A stretch of 34,601 nt of DNA, from positions 1 to 34,601 of the forward strand of contig JASLED010000016.1 of NCBI GenBank assembly GCA_030151255.1. The letters run 5' to 3'. Below the pieces are notes generated by a model. It worked only from the letters and a program-made list of their open reading frames with translations. It was not told the origin of the DNA and did no database searches. Shown here piece by piece: positions 8,418 through 17,327 of the stretch; the stretch's first letter is position 1; the number at the start of each line of letters is the position of its first letter. The position numbers and the translations under genes were made by a program. This stretch comes from Flavobacterium sp. Lineage in GTDB: Bacteria; Bacteroidota; Bacteroidia; Flavobacteriales; Flavobacteriaceae.

Positions 8418-10340
8418 TTAATTTAATTTTTTATCAATAATTCTCTCAAAGTAATCTTGAACAAATGCTTTACACTTCATTTCTAGTTGTTTCATTTCTT
8501 CATTTTTATTATTGATTAAGTTTTTTTCCAAACCTTTATCTTTAATATCATAAAAACCAGTAACTTCTTTTCCGTTAAAACGAACGATGTATTTCCCTTC
8601 CTGATAAGTGTATTCATTTCCTCCGTAATTTATGGCAAAAGGCTTAGTGATACTGTCATTTAATAAACTACGTCCCCAGCTTCTAAAAGGTTTATCATAG
8701 CCAATCATATCTAAAAGCGTAGGATAAATATCAATTTGTTGAGCCAAATCTTTATTTACTCCTTTGTAACGTTCATCGGCAGTATAAAATAATATAGGAA
8801 CAGCTGTTCTGTTTACCAATTTTTTATATTCGTCATAATCAATTTGATTAGTATGATCTGCAGTAATTACAAAAATGGTGTTTTTAAACCAAGGCTCATT
8901 TTTACTTTCTTCAAAAAATCGTTTAAAAGCATAATCTGTATAACCAACCGTTTTGTGAATTTGTTGATTTCCTTCTGGAAATTTTCCTTTGTATTGTTCT
9001 GGAATATTAAAAGGCTCGTGCGACGAAACAGTAAATAATGTAGCAAAAAAAGGTTGTTTTTTTTCAGATAATGTTTTTCTCATGTACTGAAAAAAAGGTT
9101 CATCCCAAATTCCCCAAGTTCCGTCAAAATCATCATCATTATTATATTCTGTTTTACCATAATAATGATCATAACCCAAAATATTTCCAAAACCTAAAAA
9201 TCCCATTGAACCATTGGGTGCACCATGAAAAAATGAAGTATCATATCCTTTAGATTTTAAAGTAGAAACCAACGATTCGATATTTTGTTTTGGATATGGT
9301 GACGATGTAAAAGCATCTTTAAAAGAAGGAATTCCTGCTATAACAGAAGAAACGCCATGAATTGATTTATAGCCATTAGCAAATGCATTTGGAAAAATTA
9401 AACTATGTTGAGCCAATGAATCGATAAAAGGAGTATAACTTTTATAATTCGGAATATTCATGTCTTGATTAAAAGCACCGCTGTATTCTCTAGCATAACT
9501 TTCTGTAATAAAAACAATAATATTAGGCGTAGAAGCGTCATTAGTGTTATATTCTTTAAACGGACTTACATATTGCAACAAAGTAGTTTCATCCATATAA
9601 TCTACTTTTCTAAAGCTTGTTTTTCCAATTGTACGCAAAATAGCAAATGGTGTATTTAAAATAATATCAGCATGTTCTGGTTTTTCTACATATCTATTTG
9701 CATCAATAATATTTAACGGGCGAGTTGTTTTCTTTAAATCGCCGCGCACACCAGCTATAAAGCCTATTACTACACCAACAAAAATAACAATGCTTGATAT
9801 CCAATAATTCTTTTTTGATTCAATTACCTGTGGTTTAGTAAATTTTACACGTTTGTATAAATATATCCACAAAATGCAAAGCACTATACATAAAGCAAAT
9901 ACATACCAGTAGTTAATTAAAAAGTTTAATAACAATTTTCCTTTATTGGATTCATGTTCTAAACTATCAAAAACCGCAATTGTTGTTCTGGAATAGATAA
10001 AACGATAATAAATAAAATCAATAAAATTGGTAGAATACGCTAATAAATTAGGAATGATATAACTCCAAAAAACAATTTTTTGATATCCTTTTGAAGTAGA
10101 TTTAAAAACAGGAATAATAGATAAAATAATGAAAAGACCATTTACATAAAAAATAGCCATTCGATCAAACGTAATACCGTGATACGCCAACGTCATAAAT
10201 TGACTATATGAATCTACCGAAAGCAAATCGCTATTGTAACAATAGAATAAAATACGAGCTATGAAATAAAAGAAAAATGCTAGAAATAATCGATAAAATA
10301 ATACCAATAATTCATTTAATCTAAAGCGATTTGAAAGCAT
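8418..10340 (-). CDS. LtaS-like membrane sulfatase-fold transferase
   Basis: A 640-residue membrane protein of the LTA synthase/alkaline phosphatase superfamily. Five hydrophobic segments fill the first ~210 residues, followed by an extracytoplasmic sulfatase-type catalytic domain (about 275-560). Metal-site motifs are visible. NIIVFITESYAREY carries the family Glu, ANGYKSIHGVSS holds the Ser that aligns with the nucleophilic Thr of LtaS, SSHEPFNIP has the substrate-side His, and VITADHT gives the Asp-His pair. Gram-negative relatives transfer phosphoglycerol or phosphoethanolamine to envelope lipids or glycans. True lipoteichoic acid is not expected in Bacteroidota, so the acceptor is unknown. 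The frame extends to a start at 10382, but the ATG at 10340 is preferred because a -7 box lies at 10370-10377 and the extra residues (MVKFAFTNCN...) look unrelated. Confidence 0.85.
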   Translation of the reverse strand: MLSNRFRLNELLVLFYRLFLAFFFYFIARILFYCYNSDLLSVDSYSQFMTLAYHGITFDRMAIFYVNGLFIILSIIPVFKSTSKGYQKIVFWSYIIPNLLAYSTNFIDFIYYRFIYSRTTIAVFDSLEHESNKGKLLLNFLINYWYVFALCIVLCILWIYLYKRVKFTKPQVIESKKNYWISSIVIFVGVVIGFIAGVRGDLKKTTRPLNIIDANRYVEKPEHADIILNTPFAILRTIGKTSFRKVDYMDETTLLQYVSPFKEYNTNDASTPNIIVFITESYAREYSGAFNQDMNIPNYKSYTPFIDSLAQHSLIFPNAFANGYKSIHGVSSVIAGIPSFKDAFTSSPYPKQNIESLVSTLKSKGYDTSFFHGAPNGSMGFLGFGNILGYDHYYGKTEYNNDDDFDGTWGIWDEPFFQYMRKTLSEKKQPFFATLFTVSSHEPFNIPEQYKGKFPEGNQQIHKTVGYTDYAFKRFFEESKNEPWFKNTIFVITADHTNQIDYDEYKKLVNRTAVPILFYTADERYKGVNKDLAQQIDIYPTLLDMIGYDKPFRSWGRSLLNDSITKPFAINYGGNEYTYQEGKYIVRFNGKEVTGFYDIKDKGLEKNLINNKNEEMKQLEMKCKAFVQDYFERIIDKKLN

Positions 10341-10369
10341 AATAAATGTAAAATTACAGTTTGTAAAAG

Positions 10370-10377
10370 CAAATTTA
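10370..10377 (-). promoter_or_regulatory. Putative -7 promoter element of the LtaS-like gene
   Basis: The minus strand reads TAAATTTG, an exact TAnnTTTG match 30 bases upstream of the ATG at 10340. It supports the shorter start for the membrane sulfatase. No convincing -33 element is seen. Confidence 0.45.
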
Positions 10378-10499
10378 ACCAATTATGCGAAGTATTTTTT
10401 TCTTTTTAAAAATCTTTTATATCAGATTAATTTATTCTTTCAAAAACGATATAATAAAAACTATTTGAAACGATTATTAATTCTTTAAAATATATAAAT

Positions 10500-10507
10500 T
10501 ACTTTTG
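10500..10507 (+). promoter_or_regulatory. Putative -7 promoter element of the FKBP-VF530 operon
   Basis: TACTTTTG on the plus strand matches TAnnTTTG exactly and ends 21 bases before the FKBP ATG. The spacing implies a very short leader. No TTG -33 element is found at 17-23 bases upstream. Confidence 0.5.
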
Positions 10508-10528
10508 CATTTATAGATTTACAAGCAT

Positions 10529-10957
10529 ATGAGTGTAGCAGAATTATTAAAAAAGAAACGAGAACAATTAGAACAATTCAATAAAGAGGAAGGAGCTAAA
10601 TATTTAGCCAATTTTGCTGCAAGAGAAAATGCAATTGTTTTACCTTCGGGAATTGTTTATGAAATAATTGCTTTAGGAAATGGTAAAAAAGCTACATTAG
10701 ATGATATATTTGAATGTAATTATAGCGGAACTAATTGCAAAGGTGAAGTATTTGATGCTACAAAAGGAAAGACCGCTATTTTTAGTTTAAAAAAACTCAT
10801 AAAAGCCTATCAGGAAGTTGTGCCGCTATTGCCAATGGGCACTATTTTTAAAATGGTAACTCCACCAGAATTTGCCTACAGAGATGAGCACATAAGCAAA
10901 GAAATTGGTCCGTATAGCACCTTAATTTTTGAAGTTGAATTAATTAATATAAAATAA
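10529..10957 (+). CDS. FKBP-type peptidyl-prolyl isomerase-like protein, cytoplasmic
   Basis: A 142-residue protein with an N-terminal charged helical segment (residues 1-40) followed by an FKBP domain. The domain motifs are recognisable: YSGTNCKGEVFDAT (the Y and FD of the active site), then FSLKKLIKAYQEVVPLLPMG and KMVTPPEFAYRDE. It has no signal peptide, so it should act in the cytoplasm, unlike the periplasmic FkpA. At the position of the conserved Val-Ile-x-Gly-Trp at the pocket base, the sequence reads LIKAY, so the usual Gly-Trp is Ala-Tyr. This may weaken isomerase activity and suggest a chaperone role; that is inference. Its stop codon overlaps the start of the next gene by one base (TAATG), so the two are translationally coupled. 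Confidence 0.85.
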   Translation: MSVAELLKKKREQLEQFNKEEGAKYLANFAARENAIVLPSGIVYEIIALGNGKKATLDDIFECNYSGTNCKGEVFDATKGKTAIFSLKKLIKAYQEVVPLLPMGTIFKMVTPPEFAYRDEHISKEIGPYSTLIFEVELINIK

Positions 10958-11193
10958 TGCAAGTTTCTAAAGATCCTTTACATGGTAAAAAATTAGCAGA
11001 TATTATAGAAGAATTGGTTGAATATTACAATGGATTTGAAGAATTGAGTAATCAGATTAATATTCGTTGTTTTACTCATGATCCAAGTATAAATTCTTCG
11101 TTAAAGTTTTTGAGAAAAACACCTTGGGCAAGAGAAAAAGTAGAAAGCTTGTACTTATATGTTTTGCGCCAAAAACAAAAAAATAAATCTTAA
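10957..11193 (+). CDS. VF530-family (DUF2132) small DNA-binding protein
   Basis: A 78-residue protein with the hallmark of the VF530 family (PF09905). It opens with KDPLHGKKLADIIEELVEYYNGFEEL, has a central NIRCFTHDPSINSSLKFLRKTPWAREKVE, and ends in a helical tail, YLYVLRQK. The family is small, helical and annotated as DNA-binding from a solved structure; its cellular role is not established. The start ATG overlaps the stop of the FKBP gene, indicating a two-gene operon. A strong hairpin at 11251-11286 follows. Confidence 0.88.
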   Translation: MQVSKDPLHGKKLADIIEELVEYYNGFEELSNQINIRCFTHDPSINSSLKFLRKTPWAREKVESLYLYVLRQKQKNKS

Positions 11194-11250
11194 TGTTTTT
11201 TCTATCATCGTTTTTATATAGAAATAATCCGTTAGAAAATAAGAAAATCA

Positions 11251-11286
11251 AAACCCCTTACATTCAAAAATGAACATAAGGGGTTT
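11251..11286. terminator. Bidirectional intrinsic terminator
   Basis: The stem AAACCCCTTA at 11251-11260 pairs perfectly with TAAGGGGTTT at 11277-11286, with a further TTCA/TGAA pairing inside the loop. It separates the convergent VF530-type gene (+) and the RND operon (-), and is flanked by A- and T-rich tracts on both sides. Confidence 0.82.
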
Positions 11287-11310
11287 CTTTATAAAAAAAG
11301 TAATCAAGGT

Positions 11311-12705
11311 TTAATTTCCGCCTAAGGCTCTATACAAATCAATTTTTGCAACTAAAAAATCTCTTTTCAATTCAGCATAATTTAAATTGCTTTGTAAGGC
11401 CAAAGATTGTGCATTTACAACTTCTAAATATGAAGCGGTATCTAAGCTAAACATTTGCTTTATATTATCCAACGAAGTGTTTAATAATATATTTCGTTTT
11501 TCTACTTGCTCTTGTCTGCTTTTTATTTTATCCAATTTCACTAATGCATCGCGCACATCAGAATAACCGATTACTACTGCATTTTTAAAACTAATTACAG
11601 TTTTTTCTCTTTCAATTTTAGCTATTTCATATTGAGTTTTTAGCTTTTTGTTCTGAAAAATGGGTTGAGTTAATCCGCCAAGTACCGAGCCAAATAATGA
11701 CGCTGGTGCTGTAAACCAATTACTTGTTTCAATTGCGTTAAAACCTCCTTGTGCAGAAATTGTTAAACTTGGATATAATTGTCCTTGTGCTGCACCAACT
11801 TTTGCATTTGCTTTTTTCATTTCAAACTCTGCAATTTGAATATCTGGTCGTTGACTTAAAAAATTAACAGGCACACCTGCGTTTAATGAACTTGTAAAGC
11901 TCAATTCGTTGATAGTTACTGAACGTTCAATTTTAGCAGGAAAATCTTGTAGTAAAATATTCATTGCATTTTCTTGCAAAGCAATTTCTTGCTCCATTAA
12001 AGGCAATAATTCTTTTGCTTCTAGCATTTGTGCTTCGGCTTGTTGTACTGCTACAATAGAAGTATTTCCTACATCAAAAAGTTTTTTTGTAACGGCATAG
12101 GTATTTTCTCTAAGTATTAAACCTTTTTGTGCAATTTGCAATTGTTCGTCTAGCATTAGTAAATTTACGTATGCTTTAGCAACTTCTGCAATTAATTTGT
12201 TTTGCACGGCTTTTTTAACTTCGGCTGTTTGTAAATATTCATTTAAAGCAGCTTCCTTTTCACGACGAATTTTTCCCCAAATATCCACTTCCCAAGATAA
12301 ATCCATAGCCGCTACAAAATTATTGTTAGCACGAGATGCGCCCTCAACCATTCCTAAACTATTTTCAGACAAACTGTTTCTACTTGCTCCTACTTGCGCA
12401 GATAAAGCGGGTAATAAAGTCAACTTTGATTGTGTGTACAACAAGTTTGTTTGTTCAATGTTTTTTATAGCTAATTGCAAATCAGCATTATTTTCTAATG
12501 CTTTTTCAATATATTGTGATAATTCATCATTCTTGAAAAACTCCTTCCAAGTTAAATCGGCAATTGTATTCGCAATTGTATCTGTTGATGAGTTAGTTTG
12601 ATAAAACTGATTAGGTAAGTCTATCGAAGGCTGCTTATAGTCCTTCCCCACCTTACACGAAGTAACTAAAACAGCTCCGATAGCTATATAAATATATTTG
12701 TTCAT
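11311..12705 (-). CDS. RND efflux outer-membrane factor (NodT/OprM family lipoprotein)
   Basis: A 464-residue outer-membrane channel lipoprotein of the TolC/OprM type. The signal peptide ends in the lipobox VTSC with Cys17, followed by KVGKDYKQPSIDLP, the typical start of NodT-family proteins. Two outer membrane efflux repeats follow. The conserved pieces ADLQLAIKNIEQ and SWEVDIWGKIRREKEAA are in the first repeat, and RPDIQIAEFEMKKANAKVGAAQGQ-type sequence with YPSLTISAQGGF in the second. It should form a trimeric alpha/beta-barrel through the outer membrane and complete the pump encoded just upstream. It starts 11 bases after the pump stop and is the last gene of the operon. Confidence 0.95.
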   Translation of the reverse strand: MNKYIYIAIGAVLVTSCKVGKDYKQPSIDLPNQFYQTNSSTDTIANTIADLTWKEFFKNDELSQYIEKALENNADLQLAIKNIEQTNLLYTQSKLTLLPALSAQVGASRNSLSENSLGMVEGASRANNNFVAAMDLSWEVDIWGKIRREKEAALNEYLQTAEVKKAVQNKLIAEVAKAYVNLLMLDEQLQIAQKGLILRENTYAVTKKLFDVGNTSIVAVQQAEAQMLEAKELLPLMEQEIALQENAMNILLQDFPAKIERSVTINELSFTSSLNAGVPVNFLSQRPDIQIAEFEMKKANAKVGAAQGQLYPSLTISAQGGFNAIETSNWFTAPASLFGSVLGGLTQPIFQNKKLKTQYEIAKIEREKTVISFKNAVVIGYSDVRDALVKLDKIKSRQEQVEKRNILLNTSLDNIKQMFSLDTASYLEVVNAQSLALQSNLNYAELKRDFLVAKIDLYRALGGN

Positions 12706-12716
12706 TATTTTTTTGT

Positions 12717-15700
12717 TTATGCGTTTAAATGAGCATTTTCATTTTCTGGTATTGGTTTACCTTGTACTTTTTCTTGCAGATATTGGAAGAAGATGTATAA
12801 AATTGGAATAACAAATACACCCAAAACTACTCCAAAAATCATCCCTCCTGCTGTTCCAATACTTATAGAATGGTTTCCTTGTGCTGACGAACCTTGAACA
12901 AACATTAATGGTATTAATCCTGCTACAAAAGCAAAAGAAGTCATTAAAATTGGTCGAAGTCTCAAACGAGCTCCTTCCAAAGCAGCGTCTTTTATGCTTA
13001 AACCTGCATTGCGTCTTTGTACAGCAAATTCTACAATAAGAATGGCATTTTTGGCGAGCAAACCAACCAGCATGATAAGTCCAACCTGAACATAAATATT
13101 ATTGGCAATACCAGCAAACCCAATTGCTATAAATACACCGATAATACCTACAGGAAGCGAAAGTAAAACCGCCAAAGGCAAGATGTAACTTTCGTATTGA
13201 GCAGCTAAAATGAAATACACAAATAGAATAGAAAGTCCGAAAATAAAAATCATTTGATTACCTGATTGTTTTTCTTCTTTACTCAATCCCAACCATTCAA
13301 TTCCGTATCCTGAAGGAAGTTTTTCTGCAGCAACTTGCTCTACTTTTGCCATAGCATCTCCTGTACTTACACCAGGTTTTATAATTCCATTTACAGTAAT
13401 TGAATTGAATAAATTATGACGGCTAATTGCTTGCGGACCATATACTTTTTCAAGTTTTGCTAAGCTACTAAGCGGAATCATTTCGCCTGCCGATGTGCTT
13501 ACAAAAATTGTTTTAAAAGAATCTTCATCTGCTCTAAACGGAGCATCTCCTTGCACAAATACTTTAAATTGCTTTCCGAAGCGATTAAAATCATTTACCT
13601 GGGCACTTCCGTAAAATAATTGAACAGCAGCCATCATTTCACTAACTTCTACGCCGTGCATTTTTGCTTTTACTGGATCTACCACAATTTTATACATTGG
13701 AAAGTTAGATTTAAACATCGTAAATGCTTGATTCACTTCTTCTGTTGCCGATAAATCAGCATTAAATTGAGTTACTACATCACCAAATTCTTCAATTGTA
13801 CCTCCTTTTCTATCTTGCACCACCATTTCAAGACCATCAAAATCTCCAAAACCCGGTACTGTTGGATTGGCAAATACAAAGAAATCTCCTTCTTTAATTC
13901 CGCCTAAACGGGCATTTAAATCTCTTAATATTTCTTCAATATCTGTAACTTCTCCTCTATCTTTTCGATCTTTAAAAGAAATAAATCCCATTCCGTAAGC
14001 AGGGCTGGCAGCATTTCCTAAAATATTAAATCCAGAAATTGTGGTAACTGATTTTACTGCTGGATGATTTCTCATAATAATATCACCTTCTTTTAATACT
14101 TCTGCAGTTCTGTCAATAGATGAACCTGGAGGAAGTGATAAAGCAAACATGGCAAAACCTTGATCTTCATTTGGAATAAATCCTTTTGAAGATGTGTTCA
14201 TTAAAACAACCATTCCAACGATAGAAGCCAAGATGATAGAAATACTTAATACTTTTCGTTTAATTAAAAATCGGATTCCACCAATATATCGATCTGTTAA
14301 TGCATTAAATCCAGCATTAAAACTTGAGAAGAAACGTTTTAAGAAACCTTTTTTGCTATGACTTTCTCCTTCATTATAATGATTTTTAAGTAATACTGCA
14401 CACAACGCAGGACTCAGCGTTAGGGCATTAATTGCCGAAATAATAATTGCAATTGCCAAAGTATAGGCAAACTGTTTATAGAAAACTCCAACGGGACCAG
14501 TCATAAAACCAACAGGTAAAAATACCGCCGACATTACTAAAGTAATTGAAATAATAGCTCCAGTAATTTCACTCATTGCCTTTGATGTTGCTTCTTTTGC
14601 ATTTAATCGGTCTATCATCATTGTGGCATGCACGGCTTCTACCACCACAATAGCATCATCCACCACAATACCAATGGCGAGCACCAAGGCAAATAGCGTA
14701 AGCATATTGATAGAGAATCCTAGCATATTTAGGAAAAAGAATGTACCAATTAACGATACTGGAACAGCAATTGCAGGAATTAATGTAGAACGAAAATCTT
14801 GTAAAAAAATGTAAACAATAAGGAAAACTAAAATAAAAGCTTCGAATAAAGTAGTTTTTACTTGATTTATTGATTCGTCTAATTGATTTTTAGTAGCAAA
14901 AGTAATATTGTAACTTAATCCTTTAGGCAACTGTGTTGATAATTCGTCAAGTACAGTATAAATTTGCGATTGAATTTCGTTTGCATTTGAACCATTTGTT
15001 TGAAAAACAGCCATTGAAACAGCTTCTTTGCCATTTACTCTATTTTCTTCATCATAGGCTACCGCACCAAATTCTATACGAGCAATATCCTTTAAATATA
15101 ACACATTTCCGTTGCTATCTGCCTGAACTACAATTTTTTCAAATTGTTCGGGAGTGTTGTATTTTCCTGGATATGTTAACGTATATTGAATTGATCCACC
15201 TGCATTTTGTCCTAAATTTCCAGCTGCAACTTCTAAACTTTGATTTTGAATTGCACGTTCAATATCTGACGGTGTTAATCCTCTATTTGCAAGTTTGTGC
15301 GGATCTAACCAAATACGCATTGCGTAATCTTTCTCTCCAAATAATTGAACGTTTCCTACTCCTTTAATACGTTTTAAAGCACGAACAACATTGATACGAG
15401 CGTAGTTTTGCACAAAAGTTTCATCATAAAGAGCAGCATCATCACTAATTAGGTCAATAACCATAATCATACCTCTTTGCTCTTTTTGGGTAATTACTCC
15501 AGCTCTAATTACTTCTTCTGGCAAAATACCTTGCACTTGAGCCACACGATTTTGTACGTTTACCGAAGCTTGATCTGGATCAGTTCCCAGTTCGAAAAAA
15601 ACGGTAATTGTAGCTGTTCCATCATTACTTGCTGTAGATTCTATGTGCGTCATATTTTCTACTCCGTTGATTACTTCCTCCATTGGAGTAACTACAGATT

Positions 15701-15875
15701 TTAGAACAGTTTCGGCATTTCCGCCCGGATAAGAAGCGTGTACTACAACACTTGGAGGAGCAATATCGGGAAATTGAGCTATTGGTAACTCCTTTAGCCC
15801 AACCATTCCAAGAATAACTAATATAAGTGATATTACAGTAGCCAAAACTGGCCTATGTATAATTTTTTTAAGCAT
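12717..15875 (-). CDS. RND efflux pump, HAE1 family (AcrB/MexB-like)
   Basis: A 1052-residue inner-membrane proton/drug antiporter, normal for the HAE1 family. The N-terminus MLKKIIHRPVLATVISLILV is the first membrane helix. The proton-relay aspartate pair is visible in IGIVVDDAIVVVEAVHATM (about residues 400-415). The pattern is two repeated sets of a porter loop plus six helices: a first large periplasmic loop starting PIAQFPDIAPPSVVVHASYP, then a second one after NEDQGFAMFALSLPPGSS. Late signatures include GLIMLVGLLAKNAILIVEFA. The substrate range cannot be read from sequence. It sits between its adaptor gene (38 bases upstream) and its outer-membrane factor gene (11 bases downstream), giving a complete tripartite pump. 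Confidence 0.97.
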   Translation of the reverse strand: MLKKIIHRPVLATVISLILVILGMVGLKELPIAQFPDIAPPSVVVHASYPGGNAETVLKSVVTPMEEVINGVENMTHIESTASNDGTATITVFFELGTDPDQASVNVQNRVAQVQGILPEEVIRAGVITQKEQRGMIMVIDLISDDAALYDETFVQNYARINVVRALKRIKGVGNVQLFGEKDYAMRIWLDPHKLANRGLTPSDIERAIQNQSLEVAAGNLGQNAGGSIQYTLTYPGKYNTPEQFEKIVVQADSNGNVLYLKDIARIEFGAVAYDEENRVNGKEAVSMAVFQTNGSNANEIQSQIYTVLDELSTQLPKGLSYNITFATKNQLDESINQVKTTLFEAFILVFLIVYIFLQDFRSTLIPAIAVPVSLIGTFFFLNMLGFSINMLTLFALVLAIGIVVDDAIVVVEAVHATMMIDRLNAKEATSKAMSEITGAIISITLVMSAVFLPVGFMTGPVGVFYKQFAYTLAIAIIISAINALTLSPALCAVLLKNHYNEGESHSKKGFLKRFFSSFNAGFNALTDRYIGGIRFLIKRKVLSISIILASIVGMVVLMNTSSKGFIPNEDQGFAMFALSLPPGSSIDRTAEVLKEGDIIMRNHPAVKSVTTISGFNILGNAASPAYGMGFISFKDRKDRGEVTDIEEILRDLNARLGGIKEGDFFVFANPTVPGFGDFDGLEMVVQDRKGGTIEEFGDVVTQFNADLSATEEVNQAFTMFKSNFPMYKIVVDPVKAKMHGVEVSEMMAAVQLFYGSAQVNDFNRFGKQFKVFVQGDAPFRADEDSFKTIFVSTSAGEMIPLSSLAKLEKVYGPQAISRHNLFNSITVNGIIKPGVSTGDAMAKVEQVAAEKLPSGYGIEWLGLSKEEKQSGNQMIFIFGLSILFVYFILAAQYESYILPLAVLLSLPVGIIGVFIAIGFAGIANNIYVQVGLIMLVGLLAKNAILIVEFAVQRRNAGLSIKDAALEGARLRLRPILMTSFAFVAGLIPLMFVQGSSAQGNHSISIGTAGGMIFGVVLGVFVIPILYIFFQYLQEKVQGKPIPENENAHLNA

Positions 15876-15913
15876 GAAATTATTGTTTGATTAAATGTTT
15901 GTTTTATAAAAAA

Positions 15914-17113
15914 TTACATTACTGTTTTTTCATTTCCTATTTTAGCTGATTCGTTTTGACTTAATTGTTTGTTTTCTGTTGAAGGCAGTGGGCTAACGCT
16001 ATCTCCATCAACAATTTTGTCTAATCCGGTTACAACTAAAATTTCTCCTTTTTTTACTCCTTCTGTAACAAAGTAATTATGTAAATTTTTTCCAACAATT
16101 TTTAATTGACGTTGCTCTACCTTATTATTTTCATCTAATACATAAGCAAATATTTTATCTTGTAAATCAACTGTTGCAGCCATTGGCACTTGAAGAACAT
16201 CTTTTTGCATTGCAACAAGATTTACTTTTCCTGTACCGCCATTTCTCAATAATTGTTCAGGATTATTAAATACCGCACGAATGCTGATTGCATTGGTTTC
16301 TTTATCAAATTCTCCATTAATCATATCTACTTTTCCTTTTAAAGGATAAATATCGCCGTTGCTCAAATGCAATTCAATATCCATTGGCAATACATTTTTC
16401 TCTTTTGATCCTTCTGATGATTTAATTAAATCAAAATAATCAGCTTCACTTAACGAGAAATACGCATAAATTTCAGAAATATCAGACATTGTAGTCAATG
16501 GTTCTGCTTCACCAGCGCTTACTAAATTTCCAACCAGTTTTGGTATTCTGCCTAAAAACCCATCTACTGGCGCTGTTACTGTACAAAAGCTTAAATTTAA
16601 TTTTGCTTCTGCTACAGCTGCTTTTGCCTGAGCTACAACTGCTTTTGCGCTATCTAAACTTGCATTTGCTGTTTGTAATTGAATTGGCGATACAAATTTG
16701 TTTTCTAATAAAGAAGTTACTTTATCTTTTTCTAGTTTAGCATTTGCTAAACCTGCTTCTGCTGCTTTTAATGTTGCAAGCGCATTTTGTAATTTAATTT
16801 GGTAAGGCTCTGGATTGATAATAAAAAGAGCTTGTCCTTTTTTTACATAACTTCCTTCTTTAACCAATATTTTTTCGATATAACCCGATGCTTGTGCACG
16901 AACTTCTACATTTACTTTTCCTTGCAATGCTGCAGTATAAGTTTTTATAACTTCTGCATCACTTGGCTCAATTGCCATTGTTTTTACTTCTAAATTATTG
17001 CCAAACTCAGCTTCATTTGCTTTGGTTTGATTGCAACTAACCGCTGTTGCGGCCATAAATACTATTAATCCTACGCAAGCTATTGCTCTTAGCTTTCTAC
17101 TTACTTTACTCAT
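15914..17113 (-). CDS. RND efflux periplasmic adaptor (membrane fusion protein, AcrA/MexA-like)
   Basis: A 399-residue lipoprotein that bridges the inner-membrane pump and the outer-membrane channel. The signal peptide ends at TAVSC with Cys27. The lipoyl-like half-motif VEVRAQASGYIEKILVKEGS is followed by a helical hairpin (about residues 105-175, rich in Ala, Leu and Lys heptads) and a second lipoyl half-motif, TVTAPVDGFLGRIP. A beta-barrel domain with membrane-proximal strands closes the protein. It is the first gene of the three-gene efflux operon. No TetR, AraC or two-component regulator gene is adjacent, so control is not evident. The 214-base upstream region holds only a -7-like box with one extra base in its spacer. 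Confidence 0.95.
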   Translation of the reverse strand: MSKVSRKLRAIACVGLIVFMAATAVSCNQTKANEAEFGNNLEVKTMAIEPSDAEVIKTYTAALQGKVNVEVRAQASGYIEKILVKEGSYVKKGQALFIINPEPYQIKLQNALATLKAAEAGLANAKLEKDKVTSLLENKFVSPIQLQTANASLDSAKAVVAQAKAAVAEAKLNLSFCTVTAPVDGFLGRIPKLVGNLVSAGEAEPLTTMSDISEIYAYFSLSEADYFDLIKSSEGSKEKNVLPMDIELHLSNGDIYPLKGKVDMINGEFDKETNAISIRAVFNNPEQLLRNGGTGKVNLVAMQKDVLQVPMAATVDLQDKIFAYVLDENNKVEQRQLKIVGKNLHNYFVTEGVKKGEILVVTGLDKIVDGDSVSPLPSTENKQLSQNESAKIGNEKTVM

Positions 17114-17274
17114 AATTTCTCATATTATGCAGCAAAAATTAAAAAAATCGAAATACTTCTAATTTTTATTCTTTTGAAGTGTAAAAAATAGGCACTGAAA
17201 CGTAGATAGACTTTTCTTAAGTGAAATTATACTTACCAAAACAACATCAATTGAGTTTGATATACAAAACAAAA

Positions 17275-17300
17275 AAGCCTTAGCTAAATAGCTAAGGCTT
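17275..17300 (-). terminator. Intrinsic terminator of the fecR-susCD-tlpA locus
   Basis: A 12-bp perfect inverted repeat, AAGCCTTAGCTA at 17275-17286 and TAGCTAAGGCTT at 17289-17300. On the minus strand a T-run follows (from the A-tract at 17271-17276). It lies 28 bases beyond the stop of the thioredoxin-like gene. Confidence 0.85.
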
Positions 17301-17327
17301 AAAAAAACCACATTTTAATTAATTATT

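Noticed and set aside
10341..10382. N-terminal extension of the LtaS-like protein starting at 10382
   Set aside because: The extra residues overlap a -7 box at 10370-10377, and the ATG at 10340 places the first membrane helix normally.
14933..15367. A 144-residue plus-strand frame opposite the RND pump gene
   Set aside because: It is antisense to a conserved part of the pump and rich in Leu, His and Phe as expected from the reverse reading of an AT-rich gene; no start context or family supports it.
17114..17227. Possible operator upstream of the efflux operon (ACTTC/GAAGT inverted repeat)
   Set aside because: The arms are only 5 bp and widely spaced, which is expected by chance in this AT-rich sequence.
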